From Balanoglossus misakiensis (lineage: Eukaryota; Hemichordata): 64,000 bases of DNA. A program made the translations under genes and the position numbers. The DNA is taken from positions 7,750,001 through 7,814,000 of the forward strand of contig CM082583.2 of NCBI GenBank assembly GCA_040954595.2, given 5' to 3'. The notes beneath the pieces were generated by a model that searched no databases, was not told the DNA's origin, and worked only from the letters and a program-made list of their open reading frames with translations. Shown here piece by piece: positions 41,524 through 53,735 of this stretch (position 1 is its first letter; the number at the start of each line of letters is the position of its first letter).

Positions 41524-44500
41524 TTCAACCGTGCGTGGAGAAGAACGTTCTGAATTCGTCTTGTAAGCGATGTTTGTTTGTTTTTTCCACCCGGTGAATC
41601 GAAGCCCGTTTACTGCTATCATTGCGAATATCCAGCCATGCGAAGGCGCTAAAACCGTACACACACACGTGTTCCACGTGATTGGCATCTCAACAAAAAT
41701 CTGTGTAATTGCTGTCTGTTTCCACGGCAACGAGGACCTCTTAGATGTGTGCCGGATAAAACCCGATGACTGTCCTGGATGTGTACGCGTATATATATAC
41801 AAGTATGTTCGAATGATATTGCTTGCTCAGTGAAGCCGATACTAATCAGCGAGGTGATGAGGCGATCGTATCAGCTTGAGTATTGTCGTCATATGACTTT
41901 GTGTGGTGTACTTAAGAATTTAGGATCGGTGAGAAATTAAGCGAACGACAGGCCGTGTCATTATAAAGGTTCGCGGTCTTCATATCAAGTGAGAAAGAGT
42001 TGACTTGGAGCATTAGCGCATCTACCACAAACGTAAGCCCTCTTTTGTACCACCGTTCTGACATTTAAGGGGAAAACTCTTGCTTATCCAGGAATTCGCC
42101 CTAATTTGGCCGATCGTCAATGCTCAGCGAATTTAATATTGGCCGAGAGCGATAATAACGTCATTATTAGGCAGTACTCAAAAATATGCATTTTCCATCC
42201 CAACGCAACTGTGAACGCGAAACCACGCAAGGAAACTCGCCCTTGTTTTTGAACATAACTATCCAAGTAATTATACTACAGTTCTATGTATAACAAGAGA
42301 TTGAGGTTATTAGCGAGTTAGGCTTCGCGACTTGTCAGCTGCCATCTTGATTGCCCGATTTTCAATCTTCAAAGTCGTCGGATATAATGCATACACAGCG
42401 GAAAGGATCAACTCTTCAATTCGTCATCTCAAACAAACGTGTCAACCTTTCTGTGAGATGCTTGACTCGCCTCTGCAGCAATTCATTTTTCTTCTGCCCA
42501 GTCACTCACCAATGGTATTCTGATAAGACTTCCCTTGATTATTACTGTATTTTTTTCTGCGTCGCTTAATAGCTATCTTCAGAGGTGCTGTAATCCCGGT
42601 TGTAATGACCTTTCTCGTCCCTCGAACTCTTATTCGAATTGGCAGTCTCCATCAACCTACATTTCTGTGCGACGTCTGCCTGTTCACCTGATGTTACCGG
42701 TGACGTGGGTAGAACGCCAGTCTAACACTGATAGGAATTCGGTTTCTATATATTCATTCTCATCTTTGGGGCATTGGGGTTTCATTTTGGCATTTCTCGT
42801 AGAGTTTGTAAATAAATTATTTCAGGTACATATAATTCAACTAGCACATTTTCCATCCACTGTATTATGGTCCTTGATCCGCAAGCCAGCCGCTTTGCAC
42901 ACCACCACGTTGGTGCACTATATGGTCATGGCAACAACATCATTTATATCCACGGACATTTTCGGTGATAATCCCACTTTCCCGTTCGCTGCATTTTCAT
43001 TTATTTAACAACACACCTGGAAGCGATTATCGGAGTGATTGTACTTTTATGGATATGTGGCCAACGCTATATTTTGAAATTAAATTTCAAAACGACGCCA
43101 TGTCTGTACTTTTAGCGGATTTCCGTACCCGTCAGGTGATGCGCACAGAAAGAAGGTAACCGCCATTTTAAACCCAGCGCATTTTTGTGCTTCCGGAAGT
43201 TGCAAAATGCGCATGTGCACACATTACGGCTTTCATTATCCGACAACCAATTTAATATCCATACACGTGAGTTAACCAAACTTTATTCCCATATGCAACG
43301 ACTTTACACATGTTTTGAACTCATCTATCCGGAAATAGTGAAATAGGAAATCAGACCAATCAACGCTTCAACCAATCAAATTGAAGTGATATATTTAAGT
43401 CTCGGCCTGGGCGGCATAATCTGTCAACATCCTACCAGTATTTGTACGAGGAAGGTAGAAATATACGTGTTCCCAAAATAGAGTATGGTGTTTACAGCAA
43501 CGTTGTCAAAGCGCAGTTTTAGAAGTCAATTGATGGCAGTTCATGCAACCGCATTAGTGATCTAAACTCAGTTCTTTTTTCAGTATCGTGGCCTGACCTA
43601 TGTGAACTGACACCAGAGATACATGATCAGTAGATACGTAACATTAATACTTCTGTATCCAGAATTTTCCAGCGTGTATGCTTATATTAATGTTGACACT
43701 ACAGAAGGAAATTAATAGGCTGAAATTTTGTTTGGACATGGAAATAATTCACAATTTGCGTATATAGGTGTTGTTTTCGATCCCCACGAAGCTGCCCATA
43801 TGTTTTATAGATTCCAAATACCACTATGATAAATGTGGGGATTAGTAATGCATTATCCGTCAAAAGCATCGGCTTTGCCTGTAAATATGTTTCTCCCAAA
43901 TACGTATCCGACTGGAATTCGCTTCTTAACACCCTGGCTCACCGATACCAGCTGTGATCTAGTTTAAAATGGCGGACTTGCGTATCAATTTGACGTCGGT
44001 AATGACCTGTTACAAGGTCAATCCAAAATCCATGAATATTTTACCCACTTCGGTGGAGTACTTAGCAGTGAATTATATTTTTAAGATGGTTTGATCCGGT
44101 AATATTCACACATCTATTACACCATTCCCCGGTATATTCCCCGAGCGAGGTCGGTGCGGTCATCCATCGCGGTTCATATTACTATTTTTCCAATAATGAA
44201 AAGTGCCGGTCATAGTCTCAGCGCATTCACGCGTTGTCACCGGTAATTTGTGTCTCAACACAGTCGAGTGTGAGGCGACTGCCAATTGCACGATTCTGTG
44301 TCGATAACAAAAAAAATGATTCCTTTCATGTTATGCAGAATTCACAACAGTAATGGCTCCAGATAAATGCACGGTAAACATGCCCGCCCTGCGTACGCAC
44401 CTTGACAAGGCAGTTACGTCACGCCTTTTGTGATATATTAATCATATAGCCAATGAATAACTGCCATTATCTGCAAAATTCATAGCAATGTTCGAACACA

Positions 44501-45793
44501 AAATCCATTTCTCGAGGAATATTCATTTAATATCCCTAGCGGCCTTCGAACCTTTTAATCTGTATTTACATGTTGAAATGTGGGGTTAGAGAGACTAATT
44601 ACAAAATGTTGCTCTATTGTTGTTAATTAATGACCTTCAGATAATGAAAATGTCTCGGTTAGATGTTATCTCGTCTTGTCGCCAAGATTTAGAAGAAATG
44701 CGCGTGTGAAGAATGAAAATCATGGCGTATTGCTAAACACTGCAGCTTTTCTTAAAGGTATAACGTGTCACGTGTAGAAAGTTAGCCAGTTATGAAAAGT
44801 GGAAACTCAGTCAATCACATAGTTTTACTTGGATGGCCACAAGAAAAAGTGCGCCACTACAGAAAGAACTGAGATTTAGAAACGCCCTTTAACTATGGGC
44901 CCATGTAAATTAGAGGCGATTGCATTCCTTAATAGGGAACGACATCACGATTGGTCGTATGCAGAATGACCACAGTAGCGACGAAACTTGTAAAGGTGTT
45001 TTGTAGCAATCTCTGTACGGCAAGATATCGCCTTCCCGCCGTCATCAATCGTTCCTCTTCTTCCGCTTTGATACCGATGTGTTCTTGAACGACTCTGATA
45101 ACGCGCGTGATTGATTCACCAACAGCTGTGCGATCACGGCCATCACGTGACTGCAAACGTCATCAATGGATCTGGTATTCCTTCGACCCGTCTCTTCCGT
45201 ACCGCCATGCCAGTACTACATCCAACCATGCATAGCGCGGCTTTCCTTGGATACAAGTCGTACCCTTTGCGTTCTTCGCCTGCTGTTTTTCCTGCCTTAT
45301 ACAGAGACCTTTTCGCACAACCTGTCTAGGGTAAAATAAACCCAGCAGTTCGCGACCTCGATCATTACACCGTGACATCGTAAAAGAGATTTATATGACG
45401 GCATAATTTGCAGGCAGACAAATTGCAAGTTTATCAACCAAACAAATAACTTGTCCAACAGCTGGCGGTAGTGACTGATTTATGACCTATTTATAGTTGC
45501 GTCATATATTTTATTTTTATGGCACTGGGACGTCAATTGATACATTTATCTACGTAGAGGGAATACACCATTCGCTATCCATATTATGCCCCTTTGGAAG
45601 AAACCAATTTGAGCGATAGCCACTCGTTTCTTCTTGTAAATTAATTACAAGCGTGAAAACTAAAATTACATTCATGAATCACGTGTACAAACAATTTTCT
45701 CTAAACAGTTTGGGTGCAGTACTATGTAAACCTGTCATATAGTCATTAAGTAATTTTCTGTATTTCATGAAAAAATATGCAATTCTATGTTTG
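41524..45793. other. Gene-poor stretch
   Basis: No confident gene. A 39-codon ORF starting AAAATGGCGGAC at 43969 (plus) and an ATGGCGGTTACC start on the minus strand near 43170 have good initiation contexts but no recognisable product. The 157-codon frame at 42535-43008 lacks an ATG at its start and has no motif. Confidence 0.5.
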
Positions 45794-45818
45794 ACCATGG
45801 ACGTAAAACGTCCATGGT
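45794..45818. repeat. Perfect 11-bp inverted repeat with AAA loop
   Basis: ACCATGGACGT (45794-45804) and ACGTCCATGGT (45808-45818) are exact reverse complements separated by AAA. TTTGACCA is repeated directly on both sides. The structure is compact and clearly visible. Its function is unknown. Confidence 0.85.
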
Positions 45819-48800
45819 TTGACCACGCGACCCCTTAACCAAGACTGCGTCGTTTGGCCGATCAGCAACCGTCTCAGGGTTGCATCAATATTCCAAGATG
45901 GCCACCGTATTTTACCTCTCATTGAACAAACTATAAACAATTCATAAATATTGAGTTTAGATCTTTTGAAAATCAGATTGGGAAATTGGAAAAGTGGGAA
46001 TAGTGGTTGTAGTCCAATCGAATGCACTGATGTGATTGATTTTAAACAAATTGCTTATACAGTAGTTTCTTCAACGCCCATGGGGTAGCATGCTCTATAT
46101 GCTTGTTTTACATTTCACAGACTCATTTCAAAGCCAATGAGGTGACACGATCAATCATGTATTTTCTAGTGATGACGAGACTGTTACAGATGAACTCATA
46201 ATTGCGTTCAGTGTCCACGGAGATGTTGTTATCGTTCGTGTCAAACGACAATTATTTCGTTACACCCTGGATAAAAAACACGTGGTGGAAAAGTTGACAT
46301 GAAATTGTACATTGTTGTCTTGTCCATGAATACTGTGGTTAAACAAAAACAAAATCAGTAACGCGATTAGACAGACAGACAGACAGCATGAAATAGCTAT
46401 CACCACCGACTCTTCGTTCGTTTAAAACTTGCCATTGCCGGGGTAATGTCAAAATAGCCGCCATCGAAGTCAGTCGACCCTTCAATGTCGCGTCAGTAAA
46501 TGTTAAAGAAAAAGAAGGGGTCCGTGAGCCGTGCCTGATTAATAATGATCAGTGGGGATTGAAATATCACAGACTTATTAGCCATGGACAGTTTTCACCT
46601 GATATTGGTCATTATGGATGGCTTGGATGAATCGTCTTAAGTAGTGAGACAAGCTAAGTGCATAAACAGAACAGAATCCCATTCAGAGAGCTTAGTCGGA
46701 GTGATTAGAGCTGTTCTGTCTTATCCCTTTACAGAATATGAAGAGACAGCGCGAACGCTTTTAGTTCGATCGCCCGCAGGGCAAAGAAATCAATTGTTTC
46801 AAGACCCGTCTCAGAGTTTTTTGCTGTCTGTATCTGGTGAGTGAATCGAACTCACAAGCACACGGAACACTAGGAACTGACTGCGAGCCTGTCTCTGCTG
46901 TACGCGAATCGGGGTATAACGCGCGGCGCGAATGAAAGAAAAATGGTACAAGCGATGACGCATGGAGTTCTCCAGAGTTCGTGAATGAAAGTGGGCCGTT
47001 GAGGCAATTCAATTGAAGCATGTATATATACGCCTAATTTCGGCGTGTTATTGCCGATCAACTTGCTAAATGGTCTGCAGTGAATTAAAACGGCGAAATT
47101 GAAGTTCGCGTGCTAATAAACCAAATTTTGCCGGGCCGAACCAGGAGGTAAAACCTCTGAGAAATATTTCGGAATAACGAGTGCCATACCCTAGCGCAGA
47201 AGACACTGTCATCATTGTTATTATCAAATACTTGTTGCAAAGAGACAGCTTGTGGCCGTAGCGAATTAAACACGAACCTGTTCGCTTTGTCGTGAACTTT
47301 TTTTCCAATTTAACGACAGAAGAAGGCCATTTGATGGCTATAGCTCGTACCGAAATGGGGTCAAGATTGAGTTCGTTGGCGGCGATTATCTATTTTATTA
47401 ACGATAATCTTCTTGATTAGTTACATGGTCATTGCCCTCTGATTTTAACCCATCAATCATTCCGTAATCCCGCCGAGGAATCCCGTTTGAATGAAAATCT
47501 ACACCTGATGTAGAAATGCAGCTCGTTCACAGAGAGTAAAACATCTTGTTTACTGGGCAAGTATCGAATGTATCAAGGTGTCTCTGGTTAACTGGATTCG
47601 TACTCTGTATTTTTTCTCATCTCCTTAAACGCCTCTTTAACGAGTAGAAAGATGTTGCATTTGCGTGAATTTTGATATGCAGCCGCGGTAGCCAGCTTCA
47701 GAAGTCGGGCATGGGATCTCGGTACGGCAATAACCCGCAACCCCCGGGGAAATGAAGGGAAATGCCGGCAGCCGATCTCCGATACACGTCGCGCGATTTA
47801 TGATCCCCAGCAAAATAATGTTATCGCGTCTAATGCGCCCTAGTCAAATGGAAATAGCTCAGGTGTTATTTTTCATTACGGCATGAAATAGCAGGAAACG
47901 CGATCTGCCAACAGATGATTTTAGAACGCATGAAGAAAGGTTAGCCAATGTTGCTGGTAGTCATAAAACTCCGCTTTCCTTGACGCTCTATTGCACGTGC
48001 GAAATTGAAGTAATTTTAGATCGCATTTTCTCTCGATCATGTAATCCGTGTACATTTTTCTTTCGAAAATTTAATGTAAGTGCAAATAACGCTATAAATA
48101 TTTTATACCTTTTCTCTGATCTAGCGATAGTCAGCGAAGAACTATATCTGTTAGCTTTTATAGTCGTGCCCATAAAATGCCGTTAGTCCGCCCGATAGCG
48201 TTCTCCGAGTTATTAACTTTCTCCGAGTGGATGACTACATATTTCGAAAAAAAAAACTGTACAACAATAGATTAATCAGAAACGGGTGTATTATATTCGT
48301 GATGTCAGACTCCCCAATGCACGGTGTCCATCGGCAGGTTGGATTGATTTGAAATATATATAGACTGAAGCCCCGTCGGTTCGACAGCGACGGTTGAAAC
48401 GATTGCCTTTGACATCAATGTAGGTGCGAGTACTTCTGGTAAGTGGGTTTTTTATTCTTGATAGTAAAATGTGCGGGCAGTGTCCATTTGGATGCGTTCT
48501 CAATTACTTTTGGGGTTATTGAAACGATATAGGGATCCCGAGAAAAGAAATGCCTCCGCCGCGGAGTCGATCAGAAAATAACTGCCTGATACTTAACAAA
48601 CTCACATCATGTAACAGAATTACCGAGTCGACTTTGGCATTATTTTCTGATGGGAATCACAGCCATTAGAATCATCGACAGACGGATAGTTCTCTGAAAT
48701 AGAAATCCATACGGAAGGTGTAAGGTGCATTCAGATGGCGCATCCGACTCGCACACTTGATTTCCACACTTCCAAATGACAGAACATTTTGTCGTGCGTA

Positions 48801-50815
48801 CAGATGGTGATACACGGTAACATGAATAGCAAACGAACGTTTGGTTTTACCAAGGTTAACCTTTCTCTGCTAGACTCTTCGCGGTAAAAATGGATGGTGT
48901 ATTTCTTTCTTGCTTGAATCGGCTCAACATTATACTGTAAACTTCAAGATTAGAACTCAAAACGGGCAATTTAACCAATTCAGCTGCCCGCTCACCCGTT
49001 CACTCAAACAAACTATTCAAACAAGAGACCGTAAAGCTGTACGCTTCGTTGGACGAAGATGGATCCACTAATTTGTGTACCAGTGCATATTTTTAGTTCC
49101 AGTTGCCCCGGTTGTCGACACCACGGCACTGCAGCCGCTCTGCAGATATCAAGTCCCTCCAAGCCGCGCATGTTCAGTTCTGACGACCGCCAACATTTCT
49201 ACCCAGATTGACCAAGCTACCTATATGAATAGACCCGAGAACGTCGAAGGAATTGCCTTACACTATTTATAGTTATGGCTTGAAGAGGCTTCGTCATAAC
49301 GATGTGTTCTCGTCATGGTGAATTTTCACATTTCTTTTCAAATATCTCTCAGGGAAACGCGTTGTGCGTGAGTGATCTTACTGCAGAGCTGAGCGTGCAC
49401 CTGCCCGTATATGTGTGTACACTCCGGGTTCCCATCGCACACCGATTGCCTACAAGCTTGTCCAAATTAAGAGTTTATGTGGAATATTCCTGCAAGTTTT
49501 ATGTAGAGCACAAATTTACTAATAGTGTCACACGATAGAGTAGCCTTGTACGTGACTGACAAGCCCCAAATCACTCCGGTTCACCCATTCACAGTAACTG
49601 AAATCTTTCTTATGACCAAAAACCATGCGGTAACTATGAGAGTAACCATATAAACCACTTGACATACATATATCCGCGATATCGACCGCACTGGGTTATG
49701 TTAGTATTTTAACTGAATCACGATGCAAACTTAGTTCTAGTATGCGGTTGCCGGGCAGAACATTTACAATGAAAACACATGTGCAGATGGAGGCAACAGC
49801 GTGGCTCAAAATAGCCTCTAGGTCCTTTATGGAAACAGGTCTGAAGTACATGTACAATCATTAAAAAACGCTAAACTTTATACAAATACAAGTAATATAC
49901 TCTCTGGCTGATGTCAACAAACGGCGCAGTTCATGCCGATTGCTAATTTATCACGATATGCGTGTCAGATGACGACGTGGGCTTGCAGCTATATTCCCAT
50001 TTTTGTGGCCGTTTTGATTTTGCCTCGCGCAATCGTGTCAAAGGCTTGACCGTACTTCCGAAAACTGTCTTTTTCACTGAGCTCCCAGAAATATTCTATA
50101 CTATTGCGAAAATCAGAAGAAATCACCATCAACAAGAGAGCAAACTCTGAACACACAAAGAGATACAGGCCGACTTTTAGCATGGGAGTATAATGTGGAA
50201 ATGACCTCAAAATTTGAACATGATTGAATAAATCCACTTGTCCCTTTGGAACCAAGTAGTGACAGCAGGTCTCCGAATGTCAGGTCACGTTTGACAGACT
50301 TCACATCCCCACTGTTAGTGTAGGGTAACAAAACGTGATGGACGTTTCCTGAAATTGGATTGTCTGTGATAGCGCCGTACTAGAACCCATCTCAACGGAT
50401 AGATGGCTTTTCTGAAGATTGAATCGGAAAAGTCAGTCATGTTTGGGTGAGTATTCTTCAACTGTTATTGCTTTCACAGACAGATCCGTAAATTCCCTCC
50501 TTTACACTGACGATAACGACGATATATAAGACCTTTAATCTCGCTTTTACACCGCCCTAGTATTAAAGAACAAACCTTCACCTTAAGTCGTCATTGTGGT
50601 TATGTAGGTAGGTGGTTATGACATGACATGACATGCCATGCCACGATTGCGTGTTTAATCGTCTTCTCATCTATATTAAAATTCAAGCGTACTTTATTTT
50701 AAAGTTGTTGGGATTATATTGAGTTGTTCGTGTTTTGTTAAAAGTGAATTGTTCCCGCTTCCAAAATTCCAATTGTTGTGTTGTTGAAATTAGGTTGTTA
50801 TACTGTTGTTAGTAC

Positions 50816-50861
<46 letters not shown>

Positions 50862-50862
50862 G
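50816..50862 (+). repeat. (GTT)n trinucleotide tract
   Basis: Fifteen or so uninterrupted TGT/GTT units inside a broader GTTGTT-rich segment (50690-50862). The end GTTGAAACAAC can fold back on the repeat. Confidence 0.9.
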
Positions 50863-52133
50863 AAACAACATGTGATGTAATTTCAATCGAGAGAGTTCTT
50901 CAACAGCACTTTCAAGATGACAGAGGACAAAACTGAAAACAAAGTTATTGACAAAGTCGCCCATAACGTTTTTTTGCGTTCATTTGGGGAAGGGATAAAC
51001 ACGAGGCACGTGCAGTTATAGCTTTTTTGAACTCAGTGGATGAGCTATTTATTGTACAAGTATTGACGTTTAATGTTAACACGAGAATTTTAATCCTCTG
51101 AAATAGCCAGGAAGATGAGCTATTCACAATTTCTCGGTATTTGCAAAAGAAGCGTTGCTTTTAACAGCTGCATAACTATTGACCGTCGTAATCCTCCGTA
51201 GGCAAATTTACTAAACTGTCCGACAAGTGAAAAACCATTCGAACCTGCCCCGTGATACGATGTGTACTTACATGAAACGCCGTATGTTACATGTAGCGAT
51301 GCCCTTCGAATAACCCCTATCTCGGAAATGAGTTACAAATAGATTCAGCAAACCTTTATTTACGATCGACAGAGCTGGACAACGATACCACAAGCTGCTA
51401 GCTGGTCGTGTATTTATTTGCCCAATCAATGAGGAATCCACGCAGGATCTGCAGCGCTGACGGAGTGTCTGGACAATAGACCCGAACTCAGGTACGTGCT
51501 AGAATGTGAAAGTAGGAAATCGCATGTTTGTATACGTAACAGTACGATGTACAATTTAATCAGCAGTAAACAGTTTACTGCATCGCTTAGATGAAAGACG
51601 ACCTGAATATCACGTACATTTGTAATTTGCTGAACCCACCTGCGACGGCCTTTAATCCGTTAATGAGAGAAGGTTCGCTTTATGCGCCAGCTGACAGTAG
51701 CCTTATTTAACCGAGAAAAATATGGCTTCCCTAACAGCCAATGAACATTCTTCAATTAATTAAAATTTAATGTTACAGTACCGTTTAATGTAATTTCTTC
51801 CAACTTTACGCTTTGTGACAAAATAGTAAATCATATCTATAATTACCTACCTGGCAGTATAACACAGCTGAGCGTTAATAACTTGTTAATGATTTCCTAA
51901 ATTATATCCATGCCGACGTTTATAGCATGCCATTGGCGAAATGTTAAAATTGTTAACATTGGTTTGAACAAACAGCATACACTGATAATTTAGGAAACAG
52001 TCCAATAATTTTTAATTCATGTCGGATTTTCAGGGTTTTTTTCGGAAAGAGTCGTACAGGGTGAAAGTGGTATGTGTGTCAAAAAACAATTATGCCTGTT
52101 ATGGTTCATTGCTGGTACAAAGATTAGTGTGTC

Positions 52134-52139
52134 AAAAAA
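52134..52139 (-). terminator. Pol III T6 terminator of tRNA-Asn
   Basis: Six A on the plus strand, read as TTTTTT on the transcribed minus strand, lie 6 nt beyond the tRNA 3' end. This is the usual pol III stop. Confidence 0.9.
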
Positions 52140-52145
52140 TTAAGG

Positions 52146-52152
52146 CGTCCCT

Positions 52153-52213
<61 letters not shown>

Positions 52214-52219
52214 AGAGAC
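52146..52219 (-). tRNA. tRNA-Asn (anticodon GUU)
   Basis: This intact 74-nt cloverleaf lies on the minus strand. The 7-bp acceptor stem pairs GTCTCTG with CAGGGAC (one G-U wobble) and the discriminator is G. Box A reads TGGCGCAATCGG and the anticodon loop CTGTTAA gives GTT (plus-strand AAC at 52183-52185). The T arm is GGTGGTTCAAGCCCACC, carrying box B. No intron is present. A T6 pol III terminator follows at 52134-52139. From memory it matches the animal tRNA-Asn consensus nearly base for base, with A instead of G inside the T loop. It should be functional and serves cytosolic AAC/AAU decoding. The plus-strand ORF across it is an antisense artefact. Confidence 0.97.
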
Positions 52220-52248
52220 TGCTGATATACTCATTCACAATTACTTAC

Positions 52249-52344
52249 CTGTTGGGCATGGGCAGCGAGCAGTCATGGAAAACAAAAGCAAGGCCCAAAA
52301 TGCAAATGTTCGTCACACCAATATCTGCTCATGCATGATCGACA
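52249..52344 (-). other. Exon-like segment with strong splice sites, non-coding
   Basis: On the minus strand the acceptor CTGTCTTTCCTTCTGTAG precedes 96 nt ending in CAACAG|GTAAGTAAT, an almost ideal donor. All three frames contain stops. The best one closes eight codons before the donor and would be Cys-rich. If real it would be a 5' UTR or lncRNA exon. The tRNA-Asn lies in the same orientation 29 bp inside its would-be intron. This is motif-based only. Confidence 0.25.
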
Positions 52345-53693
52345 CTACAGAAGGAAAGACAGTTAATTAGTGAGCGGGTGACAGATGTAAATCGCGGATT
52401 TGTAGATCTCTCACCTTTCAGGCCGATCTCAATTTACTACTAAATGCATTTCACACCATATGTCATGAAATGCATATGCAAGTGTAAAAACTTAGAGCGG
52501 CAGATTTCATGGTACATTGGTCTTAATGCGCTATTCACGCGGATGTTACAACGCGTATGAACCCGTCTGTGTTCTGTATAAAGCATAACCTAAATAAGGA
52601 ATAACAGCTGCATGCACTGGTAAATGTTAGTACCGGCGGACATTGGTATCATCACTAGACTTTAAAATATATATATTGAAGTGGTTAAGATACTTAGACT
52701 ATTTTGAACAGACCTAGGGAGTCCCTGTACAAGCCAGCCGTTCGTATTGGACACCCCTAGTACCACAGAAAATGCCAAGTCCGTTGGGAACCTGGTTTTT
52801 AATGATGTGCAAAAGTTACTGGAATTGCGGGTCAATTATACCATAACAGAAATAATATCATTCGTTCCAGCGACGCGCACCACGGGCAGCCCATCATATA
52901 GCATCGGAGCAATAGGAAAACACAGCCCAATTGTATGTATGTGAACATTAACTATATTACCAGAATACATAATCTATTTCAACGGAGAATAGCTTTTCAT
53001 TCTCTGAAAGGCTCACCATTGACGGAATTCCGTCCTAGTTATCTCTGAAATCGATATGCAACTATACTCAAAAATATCATTATTGATCTTCTTTCAGTGT
53101 GAACGATGGAGGCGCGGTGATCTCCCGATCTCGCCAACCGTTTTGGAGTCGATCGATGCGTCACCCCCGCCGTACTCGTCTGCACACCACGAACCACGTG
53201 TTTTCCTACTTTAGCCTGAATATAACAAAGGCACTGACGCAAACCATCGACCATATTTCACCATGATTACATTTATAAAACTTCCTTAGTAATTTAAAAT
53301 ATTATTTTCTCTGTTTTATTCCATTACTATTTTTAAGTGTTTTTAAACACCAGTCTTTCACAGCTGGTACATGTATTGTATTTGCGCTTCAGCTATCTTT
53401 AGTCACTGCGTGTAATTTACACATTATAATTTTCCCGCATTTTATGCAAATCGTCTCGACTTGTCAGTCTTACGTAAGACCATACATTCAAATTCTATAG
53501 CAGTTCCACATCGGCTTGCTGCAAGTGAGTACAGTGTTTCTTTGTCTCCTTTTACACGGTGATTTTTGTATACGTAACGGCTAGTGTTCCACGTTTTTTG
53601 GCGACCCAAGACTGAGTATTTTAGTTTGAGCCTCTTATTTCACATCATTTATTTGTTATTTTTACGCTATGTCTCGTTTATTTTGGTTTTACC
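52345..53693. other. Gene-poor stretch
   Basis: No gene recognised. It contains the perfect 14-bp palindrome GTCTTACGTAAGAC at 53467-53480, whose core TTACGTAA is the consensus site of PAR-bZIP/NFIL3/C-EBP-type factors. Confidence 0.5.
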
Positions 53694-53735
53694 CTGTTGA
53701 AGTGGGATTACGCCCACGAAACGTCGGATAATAAA
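53694..53735 (+). mobile_element. Hammerhead-like, Penelope-element-type tail motif
   Basis: CTGTTGA (53694-53700) is followed by a 5-bp stem, GTGGG (53702-53706) with CCCAC (53713-53717), around a 6-nt loop. GAAACGTC comes next (53718-53725), then AATAAA at 53730-53735. The order CUGANGA, stem II, GAAA is the hammerhead ribozyme core reported in Penelope-like retroelements. Here the conserved A after CUG is T, so it is probably inactive. The CGAAACGTC...AATAAA arrangement also matches retroelement tails common in animal genomes. No reverse transcriptase or GIY-YIG frame is visible upstream, so this would be a truncated relic. Confidence 0.4.

Larger units (their letters stand above)
45819..52145. 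other. Gene-poor stretch
   Basis: A CAGA tract lies at 46370-46386, a (GACAT)n-like run near 50622-50640 and a (GTT)n tract at 50816-50862. At 50403-50446 an ATG-initiated segment of 14 codons plus 2 nt ends in a strong donor GG|GTGAGTATT. A good acceptor follows only 33 bp later. No recognisable gene. Confidence 0.4.

Noticed and set aside
42535-43008. 157-codon open frame
   Set aside because: It starts at TTG, not ATG, has no recognisable domain, and its length is within chance for 64 kb in six frames.
52019-52225. 68-codon plus-strand ORF ending in GLEPPTFRLTAERANRLRHR
   Set aside because: Its C-terminal half is the antisense translation of the tRNA-Asn gene, a well-known source of spurious database proteins.
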